Source: Ananas comosus (taxonomy: Eukaryota > Streptophyta > Magnoliopsida > Poales > Bromeliaceae). From it: a DNA stretch of 64,000 nucleotides. Below are positions 46,791 through 59,356 of the stretch, one piece after another (positions within the stretch are counted from its first letter, which is position 1; every line of letters begins with the position of its first letter). The position numbers and the translations under genes were made by a program. The DNA lies in NCBI RefSeq assembly GCF_001540865.1, contig NC_033625.1:7308806-7372805 (forward strand). The letters run 5' to 3'. The notes below the pieces were generated by a model, which saw nothing but the letters and a program-made list of their open reading frames with translations, did not search any database and was not told where the DNA came from.

Positions 46791-47356
46791 TCATGCTTGC
46801 TGCACAGGCTTTTTTGCCTTGGCGACGGTAGCAGCAGCAGCAGCGGCACCAGATCGCAACGAAGGAAACTCAGAAGCAGCATCATGATGATTTGGTGTAG
46901 TATCTTGACGCCCACGGCCTCCAGAATAGCCGTTTTCTTCGTATCTGCCGCGTCCGTGCCCACTTCTATGCTTTGGTTTTTTCTGCGCCGACTTCCATTG
47001 AGGCTCTGCCGAAGAAACAGAGAAAAATTTCGAAACTTAGCAGTAAAAAAAAAAATAAATAAAAATAAAAAAAATAAAAAGAAATTTTGCATATATGTAA
47101 TTTAATAACAGCGGAAGAAATGTTTTTGATTACCGCGTTGCGAAGAACGTGGAGGCGGAGGCCGCGACGGGAAATCGTCAGCGTGCAGCTCCTGCTGCTG
47201 CTGCTGATTCTGCTTCTGCTTCTGCTTCTGCCTGTTCTGAGACACCACAGCGTGCTTCGTCGCGGTGGTCTCATTCATCTTGGCGATGATGAAAGACATG
47301 CCGTCGCCGGGATCTTTGTCGGGAAGAACGGCGTAGATATTCTCGTGTATCTCCAT
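46791..47356 (-). CDS. small basic protein with RGG-type motif, unknown function, two exons
   Basis: Exons (minus): 47356-47134 and 47005-46791 with a GT-AG intron of 128 bp, giving 145 aa. I do not recognise the family. Residues 1-45: MEIHENIYAVLPDKDPGDGM, with a possible helix. Then a Gln/Lys-rich run (QKQKQKQNQQQQQ), a Pro/Arg stretch (PSRPPPPRSSQRG), a basic segment GHGRGRYEENGYSGGRGRQ, a short SEFPSL, and an Ala run before KAKKPVQQA. This composition suggests RNA binding or a disordered adaptor; that is inference. Phase joins cleanly and both exons are free of stops, which supports a real gene. A TATATATA tract lies about 190 bp upstream of the ATG, and a TC-rich leader follows it. Confidence 0.65.
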
Positions 47357-47626
47357 TAATTAATTAATTAACACCACAGAGATGATCTCACGTCTCTCTT
47401 CTCTTTGTCTTTTCTTTCTCAAGAACTCTTCTCTTCCTCTCTTCTTTCTCTCTTGAGACTTTAACAATGAGTCTTCTCTTTCTTTCTTCAGACTTTTTTG
47501 CTTCGTTAATTACCAATGAGTTCAAGCAACAGTGGCCTGCATGGCTATGTATATATATATATAGACTGCGCGCGTGGTACCGTATCGTTTTAAAAAGGAT
47601 AACATGCATGTATTTTCTAAACCGGT

Positions 47627-47870
47627 TAGGATTTGATTAGATTTGTAGTTGGATAACAATTAATATTTAAATTTATTGAAGATAAATTAAATTTTAAATA
47701 TTAATTAAAATATAAATCTAACTATGTTAGAATAAATATTTAAATTTATTGAAGACAAACTAATTATAAATTTAAATATCATTTAAAGTAGGAATCCTAA
47801 TTATTTTAGGAATTAGGTATATCTTGTGTGGAGAATTATATATATAGCTCTACGTATATAAATTGTTGAG
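47627..47870 (+). mobile_element. LTR fragment related to 59750-60541
   Basis: It shares 'ttagatttgtagtt', 'aattaatatttaaat' and 'aggaatcctaa' in the same order with the LTR at 59750, followed by a similar 'tatatagctct' promoter-like end. It is truncated and diverged. Confidence 0.55.
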
Positions 47871-47879
47871 TGTGTGAAT

Positions 47880-49027
47880 GTGATGTTTTCAACTAATTGG
47901 ATTAATTTTTGAGCTCATTCATCCTGTCATGACTAGGAATAAAAAAAAAAAGAATTTATCGTACTTTTAGTAACATTGTACGTATTAATTGTTACGGAGT
48001 CGACCTCGTAGTAGATGATAATTAGTGGGAAGATGGGAAGTTAAGTGAGGGTGGGAGCGGATGTGAAATAGTTTTAGATGAAATTACACATGCATGTACG
48101 TACCCCTGTGAAAGTGCCACCATGTATGTATATATATATATATGGAAATTTGTCTATATTATTCTTTTATTAAGGACTTAGATGTTTTGGGCGGCGGAAA
48201 AAACTTTCACACATTACTATTCGACCTCGTCACCAATCGATAGGCTGGAGCGATCTTAATTTGCTTGTCAGCTAACTGTCAAAAGGACGATCAGATCAGC
48301 AGTATCAAGGATATCAAAAATTATACACAGTTCTTTTATTAGTTCTCACTCATGTCCTTATTAGTTGTGAATATGCTTATGCATGATTTTTGAACACTTT
48401 GGATGACTTTGTCGTAAAGTATAGTATTATTTGAGTAGTGTTATTAGAAAAAAATATTCTAAATTTTTGTAGTGAAATTAGAGGACAGTCGTACTGTACT
48501 GTAGAGCAATATTGACATGAAATTAGAATTTCAAGGTGCACGTAGAAAGTTTATGTTAGATCTAATCTGATAATGTGATGGCTGAAAGTGCTATTTTTTA
48601 TACTATAAAAGATATAAAAATCTCAAAGGCACTTTTTGCTCTTTCCTTCATTTGTACTATAAATTTATAGCAAATACGCTTCTCCGGTAGTAGTTACAGT
48701 CGTAATTCTAAAGTATTGGAGAAAAAAAATATAAATAATTTTAAATTTTTTAAATTTTTTATAATATAAAAATAATATTTTTTATCATAATATTACCAAA
48801 CTAAACTTTCTTAATAAAGAACTAAATGAAAGTTGAAAATTGAAAGTTGAAAGTTTGGCCGTTTGTTTGTCTATAAAAAACGAAAGCAGCGCGAAAACAC
48901 TTTTATTCTTACTATCTTATTGGAGAGTGACTGCATGACATATAGGGGTATAATTGGAAAAGCCTCTTGACCTGCACACATTTTTACATGGTTTGTTTTC
49001 ATGATCTCGTACACACCCACACACACA

Positions 49028-49069
<42 letters not shown>

Positions 49070-49755
49070 GCTGTTCTTTCGTACTTACTGTTACCAGCAG
49101 GAGAACAAACAAATATGTGTACTTACTTATTCTCTTCGACAGTTCATTGGAGCTGGCCCTCGATCCCCTCTAAACAATCTGTTCTAAGTCACATTTTGTC
49201 CTTGCAAAGAGAAGCTATTGGGTGGACCTGCTCCACCATGTGAAGCAGCGTAACAGTCGTAATTCTCCGAAAACTTGTAGTATAATACCCTGTTACGTAC
49301 TCCCCGTTATAATTTTCTATGATTCAGTGATTATAATTAATACCATCTATTACGTGATTTTCTATGATTCGGTGATTGTAATTAATACCATCTATTAGGG
49401 ATAGTAAGGTCATGCTGTATGTGGAAATTTTTTGTAAGTGAAGTAGTTAAAAATTCGCATTTTCAGAAGTCTAAATATTATAAAAACAATGTTTTGGTAT
49501 TTACATTTAATTCCGGCTATGAACTGTGTGGCTCATTTTCATTTATTCTATTTCTACTTCCAATCAAAATTGTTCAATAAATTTTCTATTATTTAGAGTT
49601 TTTACTTGTACTAAAAAAAAAAATTTTTTTTTTTTTGTGGGAAAGTGGGTTGGATGATTTGGTTGAAGTGAAATGGAATATTGCTCCATTGGACACCCAC
49701 ACACACGCAGAGCTATAAATATTTCAAAATGTCTTACAATGTAACTTAAAATGTA
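47880..49755. other. spacer left of Copia 2
   Basis: No gene is recognised. It contains a (TA)n run at 49031-49066 and a small direct repeat of 'attataattaataccatctatta' units near 49331 and 49376. Confidence 0.4.
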
Positions 49756-50116
49756 GTTAACTAAAGAAAATTTAAAATGGGTGAATTCCTCTCATGTTAT
49801 GTCGAGTGAAGGATGAAACTTTATTAATATATAGAGATTTGTGGATGAATGAATAAAAAATATACAATCATGAAATCCTTCAAATTATACTCCTTTCCTT
49901 CTTTGTATTTGGCAAATTATCCTGTTGCTTCTTTTGTGATGAATCCATATCATTGAATATTAAATTTGAAATATTACCTTTTATACTCCCCCTCAAACTA
50001 GACTGGTGTAAGGACCACAGTCCTAGTTTGTGACGTAAATTAAGTATGAAAAGTATTTTTTGGTAAAGGGTTCATACATATATCAACCAATTGTTGCTTA
50101 GAAGAAATGAACCGAG

Positions 50117-51518
50117 TTACGAGTAATCCAAGAGCCTTCTTCTCATGAACAAAATGATTTCAATATGTTTGGTGCAAGCATGAAATACCGGGTTGACCGT
50201 CATGTATAGGGATACCAAATTGTTACAAAATAGCGTATAAGGATGAGGTTGAGGTATACCAATATCGCGAAGAATGAAGGAAATCCAAATAAGTTTCGCA
50301 ATAGTAGAAGCCATTGGACGATATTCTGCCTCCGCACTAGAACGAGAGACTGTTGGTTGTTTCTTTGTACTCCATGAGATACAATTGGAACCCAAAAATG
50401 TGCAGAAACATGTGGTTGAACCAGGGACGAAGCTATGTGGAGGCCCAAGGTGGCCATGGCCCCCCTCAACTTTTCAATATTTGTTTAATGGTCCTTCAAT
50501 TTTTTTTTTTGGTAAGATGAATAACTTTGGCCCCCCTAGTTTTTCAATATTTACTTAATAGTATGGTGCCAATATAACTCTCTCTCTCTCTCTCTCCTAA
50601 TCGGTATACTCTTTTTGTGGGTAAAAATATATTAAAAGCTTCTTGCTTATAGAGTATTTTGTAATATATTTCTCTACTCTAAAAATTTTATTTAATAATT
50701 TTTTAAAACTTTTATTTATCTTAGGTGAGCTCTTTTTTTTTTGACTAAATCAAGAATTGCACTAAATTTAATAGCTATGTTAATTTTATTTACTAAAAAA
50801 CTAAGAAATTACTGTTAGATTTAGTAAAATTTCTAAGTTATTTTAATGTAATAATATAAATAAAATAATTAGAAGTTAAACATCTGAAAATAAAAAACAT
50901 AAAGTTCATACTTTTACATTATTTATTTAATTAATAATTTTTTAATAAAAAATTTTTACTTAGGAAAAATTTTGTTTATTATTTATTACTAAAGTTTCTA
51001 TTTAAATATATTTTAGCCCCCCTCAAGATTGAATCCTAGCTTCGTTCCTGGGTTGAACGACGAGTAGTGGAACAGCCCACCCAAGCAGCATCAGAAAAAG
51101 CATAAAGATTAAGCCCACTTTTAGCAATAATTCGTAGGCCAAGGTTGATAGTACCACTTATATATAGTAGGATGCGCTTCACCATATGAAAGTGTTTGAT
51201 TGTGGGTTTATGCATAAATTGACCAACGGCGTTGACGGCATAGGAAAGATCCGGTTGTGTAATGGTTAAATATTGCAATGCTCCAACAATCTGTCGATAT
51301 TGTGTAACATCTTGATATGGAGAGCCACCATCATTGGACATAATTGGTTTAGTTGTCATTGGTGTAGCAACCGGCTTGCATGATTGCATGTGAGCACAAT
51401 TAAGAACATCACAAGCATATTTAGATTGAACAAAAATAAACCATACGGAGTTTGATGTGCCTCTATGCCAAGAAAATAGTGCAGCGGACCTAAATCCTTT
51501 ATAGAAAAATATTTTCAA
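50117..51518 (-). pseudogene. Copia 2 RNase H, split by a hAT element
   Basis: 51518-51051 carries the RT tail and RNase H start (NLYAFSDAAWVGCSTTRRST). 50421-50117 carries the continuation (CISWSTKKQPTVSRSSAEAE). The 629-bp hAT copy separates them. Confidence 0.85.
50422..51050. mobile_element. non-autonomous hAT element nested in Copia 2
   Basis: An 8-bp TSD ggttgaac is perfect (50414-50421, 51051-51058). Terminal inverted repeats are cagggacgaagc and gcttcgttcctg, one mismatch. The subterminal sequence repeats 'ggcccccctcaa' type words. A (CT)n tract lies inside. No transposase. Confidence 0.9.
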
Positions 51519-51864
51519 GAATAATAATCAAGTCATCCAAAAGAGGAGTGTCACTGGTTAGAATAATATCATCTACATATAGTAAAATAATAATAGTGCA
51601 ACTACCATTTTTATAAACAAAGAGAGATGAATCTACGACACTGCAATAAAATCCATAGTCAAGAAGAAATGAGCTAAAGCGATCGAACCAAGCCCTAGGC
51701 GCTTGCTTGAGCCCATATAATGCTCGTTGAAGTTTACAAACATAATTAAGTCGATTAGAATCAACGAAGCCAGGTGGTTGCTCCATATAGACCGGAACTT
51801 GGAGATGCCCATGCAAAAATGCATTTTTAACGTTGACGAATAGGCCACTGCTTAATAGTTGCAA
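51499..51864 (-). pseudogene. Copia 2 reverse transcriptase fragment
   Basis: It reads VKNAFLHGHLQVPVYMEQPPG, YGLKQAPRAWFDRF and the active site LLYVDDIILTSD. The N-terminal RT part (51900-52110) lies in other frames. Confidence 0.9.
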
Positions 51865-52123
51865 TAGTAAGAATTATTCGAATAGTAGCTGGCTTGATCA
51901 CGGAACTAAATGTCTCAAAAAATCTACTCCTTTTTGGCCGTATCCTTGGACACAAGTCGAGCTTTTAAACGTTCCAAAACTCCGCCAGGACGAAGCTTGG
52001 TTTTGACAACCCATCGACAACCTACCACATTCATATCAGTTGTGCGAGGAACGAGTTCCCAAGTGTTGTTAGCAGCTAAGGCATCCATTTCTTCTATCAT
52101 AGCAAGCTTCCAACCTTCATGTT

Positions 52124-53026
52124 TTAGGGCACTTTTAATAGTTTGGGTTCTACAAGGATAGCGGAAGTGGTGGTTAAATGAGCATATTTAGGATTTGGTT
52201 TAAAAACTCCAGCTTTACTTCTAGTTACCATGCTATGAGATGGTGATACTTGACTTTCTTGTGGAAGTGGGTCCGTGGATGTAGGCATATTAATTGCGTC
52301 TTGATCAGATGGTGTAGTCATTTCATAATCAGAATGAATCTCTTGGGCAGTAGAATGCATTTGATCATGAGTAAAGGAAGCAGTAGAAACATCATCATGT
52401 GATTGTATTGAGGACTCGTTAAAGAGCTTTGCTCTATCGGAGAGCGGCATATCATTTGAGGAAGATTGATTCATTGTATTTTCTATTTCACAAGGATGCT
52501 CCCATTCATGAAAAATAGACGTGCGGCTCATCTTGCACCGCTATTGTATTAGAGACGTCGGTTGTTAAAGCGAATGGAAAAATATTTTCATCGAAAATAA
52601 CATGACGAGAGATATAAACTCTTCCTGTTGGCCGATACAAACATCGATATCCTTTATGTTTCTCACTATATCCCAGAAAAATGCATGGCAATGATCTATT
52701 ATCAAATTTATTTGTAGCATAATGTCTGAGATACGGATAACAGCAAGATCCAAAAGTTTTGAGAATAGTATAAATGGTTGTTTATTGAATAAAATAGTAT
52801 AAGGACAATTCATACCCAATGCTGGAGACGGTAGTTGATTAATTAAGAAATTTGCTGTTGCAAAAGCATCAACCCAAAATTGTTTTGGCGCATTAGCTTG
52901 ATTTAGCATAGCTAACACATGCCCGTGTTTGCGTTCGGCAACACTATTCTGTTCCGATGTTCCTGGACAAGATAACTGATGTACAATACCACTATCAAGT
53001 AAATGATCGAGAAATTCCTTTTTCAT
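52124..53026 (-). pseudogene. Copia 2 integrase C-terminal part and linker
   Basis: 53026-52565 has the block PGTSEQNSVAERKHGHVL with the third catalytic residue Glu. The next frame (52691-52506) has FLGYSEKHKGYRC, and 52531-52124 is the Ser/Thr-rich linker. Frameshifts separate them. Confidence 0.85.
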
Positions 53027-53694
53027 AAATTCTCCACCACCATTGAAATATTTTTATTGTTTTATCAAGCTGCTTCTCAACCATTTTTTGAAAAGTAATG
53101 AAACAACTAACGAAATCTAGCTTTCTTTTAAGAGGATAAAACCAACAATAGCGAGAATATCATCAATAAATATAGCATAAAATCTAAAACCTTTCACTGG
53201 AGAAACTGGAGCCGGTCCCCATAAATCACAATGTATTTTATTTAATGCCTGAGTCGATCGATTATTTGAAGGATAAAAAGGAAGTCTTGAGCTTCTGCTT
53301 ATTTGACAACTCGTACATAAACTACTAGATTTTTTATTGACCGAAATTAATTGTTTTAAACAAGATACCGCAGCACCTTCGCTTGTGGATGACCGAGTCG
53401 TCTATGCCATGCATCCTCATCAGCTATTCGAAAACGTCTTGAAAAGAAGGCTTGAACTTTCGGCTTATTAAATACATAAAGACCTCCATGCTTACTTCCC
53501 GATGCTAGGACCTGCCTTGTCTTCAAGTCCTTAATTTCAAAACCATCATTATGAAACTAAAATTGGCACGGATAATCATTAGTAAGCTATGAAACTGATA
53601 ATAAATTTTTTGTATATTGGGACTAATAGCATCTCTCTTAATGGTATACTAGATTTTCCATTAGTAATTCTAGTTTCACCAATATGAGAAATAT

Positions 53695-54075
53695 TCAATT
53701 ATCCCCATTTGCAACTATAACTGAATCAGATTCTTTATACGGCTTCAAATTAACAAATTTACCCGCATCCTTCGTCATGTGCACTGTTGCTCCCGTATCT
53801 AGGAACCATTCCTCATCTTGAGCGCTTTCAAGTTGCATTGCCGCTAAGGCTTGTGGAATATCCTCTGCTTGATAGCTGCTATCAAATCTATGCCAGCACT
53901 TGACTGCATCATACCCTCTTTTTTTACAAATTTGGCATGTAGTATGCTTCAGTTTTATTTTGTTGCGGCCGTGTAGCATGTTGGCTTGATGTGTTGTTAG
54001 CTTCACGATGAGGTTGAGTTCCTGGCCATGATTGATGAAAACCTTTTTCCTTTTGATGTGAAAAATTACCTGCAT
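53695..54075 (-). pseudogene. Copia 2 nucleocapsid knuckle and protease
   Basis: The knuckle reads CQICKKRGYDAVKC: the usual zinc-binding His (C-x2-C-x4-H-x4-C) is Tyr. The protease active site is FLDTGATVHMT. Confidence 0.85.
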
Positions 54076-54788
54076 TTTTTTTTGTTTGTATTTTTGTTGC
54101 CACCTCCATATCTTTGGCTTATGAAGGCCATGGAGTGGTTTGTTGGGTTACTTTCGTGTCCTTTATTTCTTAATTCATGACTCTGAAGCAAAGAAATTAA
54201 GTCAAAATAAGATGGTACTGGTGGTTTTAATTTAGCCGTGGCAAAGGACTCATACTGTGGTCCAAGACCACTTAAGAGCCAAAAAACCTTGCTTTGATCA
54301 GAGACAGGTTTGCCAATAGCATTTAATTGATCACAAATCGACTTAAACTCTCGTAAATATTCAGATAAGGAAGACGTACCCTTCTTCATATATTGAAGTT
54401 TTAAGAGTAATTCAAATTCATGAGCCTGCAAATTTTGAGAAAATGCATCCGCAAGAGCTTGCCATACATCTGCTGAAGTCTTCACACCTACGACAAGTCC
54501 CAGGACTTCTTCGAAGAGAGTTCCGGTGATCCAAGCTTTCACTAGACGATCTGTGCGCGTCCATGCTGTGAAATCTGGATTTTGAATTTTGCTCCTTCCG
54601 TCAGATGAAGGTATTTCGTGATGCGGTGGCTTTGATTCTCCAGTGATGAAACCAAGTAAATCTTGACTCTCGATCAATGATAATACTTGTGTTTCCCACA
54701 GTAAATAATTGGTTATAGTTAATTTGAGAGAAACAAAATTAGCAACATTGAGGTTGCATGGATATGGATATTTGGAGGTTGAAGGCAC
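54066..54788 (-). pseudogene. Copia 2 gag (capsid region)
   Basis: An open frame of 240 codons starting just inside the primer site. It has the Copia gag pattern NYLLWETQVLSLIESQDLLG, TSADVWQALADAF, SLSEYLREFKSICDQLNAIG. It is intact in itself but the downstream frames are broken. Confidence 0.85.
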
Positions 54789-55056
54789 TATGTTTGAGAA
54801 GATAGTATTCTCTTGGTATGGCTATGATACCATAAAGAAAATTTAAAATAGGTCAATTCCTCTCACGTCCAGTGAGAGATGAAACTTTATTAATATATAG
54901 AGATTTGTACATGAATGAATAGGAAATATACAATCATGAAATCCTTCAAATTAGGCTCCTTTTCTTTTTTGTATTTGGCAAATTATCCTGTAGCTTCTTT
55001 TATGATAAATCCATATCATTGAATATTAAATTTGAAATATTGCCTTTTATATTAAC

Positions 55057-55654
55057 GAGTCAACTTGTTTGTGTATTGACTGACTTTTCAAACTTGATAC
55101 TTAACTCACATAAAATGGTTTTAAATTAGAAACCAAAAAAGAAAAAAAAAATCATCAACTATCTACCCAAATATGCATGGATGAGTCATAGGTATCTTCG
55201 AGTATCTGCAGCATTAATCCAAACAAAATGAGCACAAGTGCAACTCTAGAAGTTATTTAAGTTGGGTGAAATGCACTAAAAATCTGAGCATTTCTCCTTT
55301 TTTTCGAATGATGGAGAGTGGAAACTCCAACTATTTTGATTTGTATAGCACGACTAGAGATAAACAAGCTATTTAATAGATAAAAACATTGTTCATCAAA
55401 CTTCCTCTTTGCTCTTACCCTACAATGATATGTAAGCATAAGTATCCTGCTGTAATATATCAAAAGTTATCTTGTACAAATACTAAGATGAAATTACATC
55501 ATGCTGTCACTAAAATCCGGTAAATATGTCACTAAAATCCGGTAAATAGATTTGCATTAAGTGGTCTCAGGTATATTTCAATTCAAAACTTTGAACCACA
55601 AACGGCTTCGCCGATCATTGGAACAACAAAACTGTTTAGTGACAAAACGGAGTA
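55057..55654. other. 3' flank of the receptor-like kinase gene
   Basis: It would hold the 3' UTR (minus strand). A short duplication 'tcactaaaatccggtaaata' occurs near 55505 and 55530. Nothing else is seen. Confidence 0.45.
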
Positions 55655-58600
55655 TCAAAGAGAGAAAAGCCCATGCGGAGACTGCGGCGAGCCGCTCTCG
55701 AGCAAGACGCTGCGACTGCAATACGATCTAGAAGTGCTCGAAGAAGATTGAAGACACCTCACATCGCCACTATGCAGAATCATCAGCTCATTTCGGCTAC
55801 TAAACCTTTCTCTGCTACTCCGACCCCCCACATAACAATTTTCCGCGATTTCATCTTCCAACCCATTGTGCGCTTGATCCACTGCTTCAGATAGCATGCC
55901 ACGAACCTGCTTGATGGATGGCCGCAATCGTCCTTCTCTTTGCGTGCACCACTGGATGATTCCTATGATCAAATGTAGCTGTTCGAAGTCGAAAGAGTCT
56001 CTTATTGAAGGATCGACTAACTCAGGCAGAGACGAGTCGGACAGTATGAATTTCTGCGACCACTCGAGCAGGTTTTTGTTATCTTGTATTGCTTTACGGC
56101 CAGTCACCAGCTCGAGAAGTAGGACGCCATAACTGTACACGTCACTCTTTTCGGTCAACTCTTGAGTAACAACATATTCAGGGTCCATATATCCTGTAAT
56201 GGATCGATGTACAAAGCTTACATTTACCATAATTCAACAGAGTTCTACTAATAAGCCAAAAGGGATGTAAATCCAACATTGTAGATACCTTAGCAGTTCG
56301 CAGATAAGATGCTAATCGATACGAACTTGAATTCTTCTATAATGTGCGGGAAAAGTTTCAAGGAAGGGGAATATGATATTGATTAATGATGAGTGGTAAA
56401 AAGATAAACCTAAATTGAAAGGTTCTTTACTATGAAAGTTTAATTCTTGGGGATGATTAGATTAGAGATGCCCGTGGTGCTTTTAGAAATATTCTAGCTC
56501 AATTCTATATATATGTGAGAGATATATTCTCTCACAGATTGCAAAAGCATACCATATCTTTATTTAAAAGATTTATCTTAAGACTTTACAATAACTGTGT
56601 ATCAGTATCAAGTCATGCAGTTATCATCATAACCCATAATTTGTGATGGGTATTTTTCTAGTACTTCAATAAATATACATTGTGATACTTTAGTATTCGC
56701 ACCAAAATCATGATTAGGGAGTCAGAGAGAATGTCACAGCTGTCGAGACATCTCTAGCTCAGCGATTTTCCAGAATGGATTATTGAGCTCGAGTATCAAT
56801 AGAAAAGGCAAATCCCCTATGATTCACCAGATCCGGCTCTTGCTTGGTTTTTTTTTTTTTTTTTTTTCAGCAAGCTGATCTTGAACTCAATGTTTCCCAG
56901 CTTGGATTAAGCTTGAGCCGAGCTGAGCTCACATCAGCCTGCTCGAGATCGGTCATTTAGACCACTAGTCATGATTAGTAATTAGTAAGCTTCAATCCAT
57001 TAACCAGTACATGTTTCACCTATCTACATAGAGGAAAGATAGTTTATGTTTGTACGCTTACTTCTCTAGGACGGAAAGAGAGGTACTTACCGGGAGTTCC
57101 TCGGATATCTGTGTTCACCGGTTCAAAGCTAATTGCACCAATCCTCGATGCGTGTGCGAGACCAAAGTCAGCGACCTGCATGGAAATTTTGGGATGTGCG
57201 AGATTAAGTGAACAATTATTGGAAGTAATAAAACCAAATGGCTGCTTCTGTTATACCTTTGCGACAAAATTCTCATCTAAAAGAATATTGCTCGACTTGA
57301 TGTCCCGGTGGCAGAGGGGTGGATCACAGTAGAAATGAAGGTACTCCTGCATTCAAAAATTCATATATCATTTCAGCACATTAAAAATCAAGAAACTAAC
57401 GCATCAGACAACTCATGCAGATTCAAGAGCTCTAAAGATGATGAGAGAGAGGGAAAGAGCGTAAGGAGACAATCGATATAAAGATATCTAGCCTACATAT
57501 TAATCCTTGGTCTTCAATAATAAAATTATGTGACATCACTAAGTGCTTGTTTGGATTCCTTGTTTATGCAAGCGCCATATGGTAACTGGTTGATAATAAA
57601 GTGTACAAAAGATGTATACAACCTCCACAACACATTCCTAACCATTTTTCTTGCGATATGACAAATCACGTTATAGGTGGAATGCACTTCATGAAAAATC
57701 ATGATTACTAGAGGACCTTTGGTTGAATTAAAGATAGGGCAGAAGTTATCATCAAAAAACTTGTTCCAAACAGGCCCTTTATATGATATTAGAAGTTACT
57801 TAGACATCTAACATAATAATTCTTCATGCTATTATTTCATTTTAAATAGCACAACTTTACCAGAGCGTTGGCCACATCAATGGCGATTTGTAGTCTCGTC
57901 TCCCACCTCAATGGACTTCTCCCAGGTGCTACAAGTGTGTGTAATGGAATCATTAATAACAAAAAATCAAGGAAAAAGCCTAAGAGAAATAAGGTGCAAG
58001 TAGTAATGGGAAGGCATACAATGGAGATAATCCTTTAGGCTTCCATTTTCCATGTACTCGTAGACAAGGAACCTGGACAAAGGAAACTAAAATTACAACA
58101 CAGTAAAACTTGGAATAGTTTTGGGAACAATAGAAAAAAGATTGCCCGGTTGGAGCTTATGCAGAAGTGTTGCATGAGTAAAGCTACTCAAAACAGCATT
58201 AATATCTTCTTCTTTTTTTTTCTTTTCCATCAAATCCTCCAAACAGATTCCAGAAGCAGAAACTTCAAGTTGGAGCTCTGCTTTTGGTGCTCCAAATCTC
58301 TTTTTTTTTTCTTGCCACCAAAGCAGAAGCCTAGTTAGAAGTTACAGCTTCTTGGACCAGAGAAGTTGTTAGAAGCCAAGCCAAACAAGCACTTAGAGGG
58401 GGAAAGAATCACCTCTCATTACTCTCAACACAGAAGCCCTTGAGGGAGACAAGATGCCGATGGTGCAACCTTGCTAGAAGCTCCATTTCTCGACAAAACT
58501 CTTCCTCACCTTGCTTTGAGACCTTGTTCATCCGTTTCACAGCAGCAATAGAACCATCACTAAACTGAGCCTTATAGACGGTCCCAAAACCACCTTTTCC

Positions 58601-58674
58601 GATTTCGGTGCTGAAATTATCTGTTGCCTTCTTTGTTTCTTTGTAGCTATACCTCCGAAACATCGCTGACGAAC
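55655..58674 (-). CDS. receptor-like protein kinase, intracellular part, six exons seen
   Basis: Exons (minus): 58674-58413, 58072-58020, 57928-57861, 57346-57257, 57175-57091, 56193-55655; phases agree and all introns are GT-AG. They encode 365 residues. Visible kinase landmarks: [16 protein letters not shown], glycine loop GKGGFG, VAIK-type Lys in IAAVKRM, helix C Glu in CREMELL, HRD in [13 protein letters not shown] in [21 protein letters not shown], and [16 protein letters not shown]. It is an RD kinase with all catalytic residues present. The exon pattern and sequence resemble the plant group around Arabidopsis At1g49730 (from memory), which has an extracellular SPARK-like domain and one membrane helix. 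Those 5' exons are not in view: Copia 3 begins 95 bp upstream of the first exon. The exon start at 58674 is an acceptor, so the CDS here is partial. Confidence 0.88.
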
Positions 58675-59083
58675 CTGAAGAATGATTATTAGCATGACTA
58701 ATGATAGTGAAATTGTAAACACAACGCCATGTAATGACCAGCTTAGTTGCTACCTTAATACTAACACATGTTGGTGGGCTTTAAACTATATTAAAACTGG
58801 AACAACCAAATTTATTTAAATATGACTGAACTTAAGTACACAAGAACTTAGTACAATTTGATCCACACGACACAACAAATTACATGCCCTCTATTTATAG
58901 AGCATGAAACGACGCAACTTTTCACAAAAATAGACATCCATTCACTAAAAGACATAACCCTAAACTAAAAGACAACCTTATAGAGGGACATATCTTTTCG
59001 TAAGATACACAACCTTTCAACAAAAGAAACAAATATTAAACTAATAAACATGCTTATAATCTAACATTCCCCCTTAAGCTTGT

Positions 59084-59356
59084 TTATGCATAATTATCGT
59101 CGTCGTCTTCTTCAACTAGATCTTCATAATCTTGGAGTTTTTCCTGTAACACTATCTTCTCTGAAATTAGGCTTCTAATCTTGGAGGCCTTCTCATTGAT
59201 TGCGTTCTCTAGGGATTTGTTCTCCATAATCAGCACAATATTTTCCTTCTCTAAGAAAATATTTGCTTTCTCCAAATTATTTGCAAGTTTCTCTGAATAA
59301 CTATTTCTTTGATAAAGAGAAACCATAATTGTAGTACTCATGAAAGCAAAATGCAC
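59084..59356 (-). CDS. coiled-coil ORF next to the 3' LTR of Copia 3
   Basis: 90 codons from ATG to stop. Residues about 20-80 form a strong heptad-like helix rich in Lys, Glu, Leu and Asn (KLANNLEKANIFLEKENIVL, SLENAINEKASKI), ending in an acidic tail EEDDDDNYA. The stop lies 4 bases from the polypurine tract. It follows the dsRBD stretch with a one-base frame change, so the two may have been one protein. No family recognised. Confidence 0.45.
   Translation of the reverse strand: MHFAFMSTTIMVSLYQRNSYSEKLANNLEKANIFLEKENIVLIMENKSLENAINEKASKIRSLISEKIVLQEKLQDYEDLVEEDDDDNYA

Larger units (their letters stand above)
49762..55051 (-). mobile_element. Copia retrotransposon 2, nearly full length, non-TG..CA LTRs
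   Basis: LTRs 49762-49985 (224 bp) and 54833-55051 (219 bp) are flanked by perfect TSD ttaac (49757-49761, 55052-55056). On the coding (minus) strand the LTR begins TATAAAAGG and ends TTTCTTTA, so termini are TA..TA. The primer site TGGTATCATAGCC (54820-54832) abuts the 5' LTR and matches initiator tRNA-Met with one change. The polypurine tract TTTGAGGGGGAG abuts the 3' LTR. gag, protease, integrase, RT and RNase H occur in Copia order but with frameshifts. A hAT element sits in RNase H. Confidence 0.9.

Noticed and set aside
46797..47359. Plus-strand ORFs over the unknown small gene
   Set aside because: They are antisense of the two-exon minus-strand frame, which has clean splice phase.
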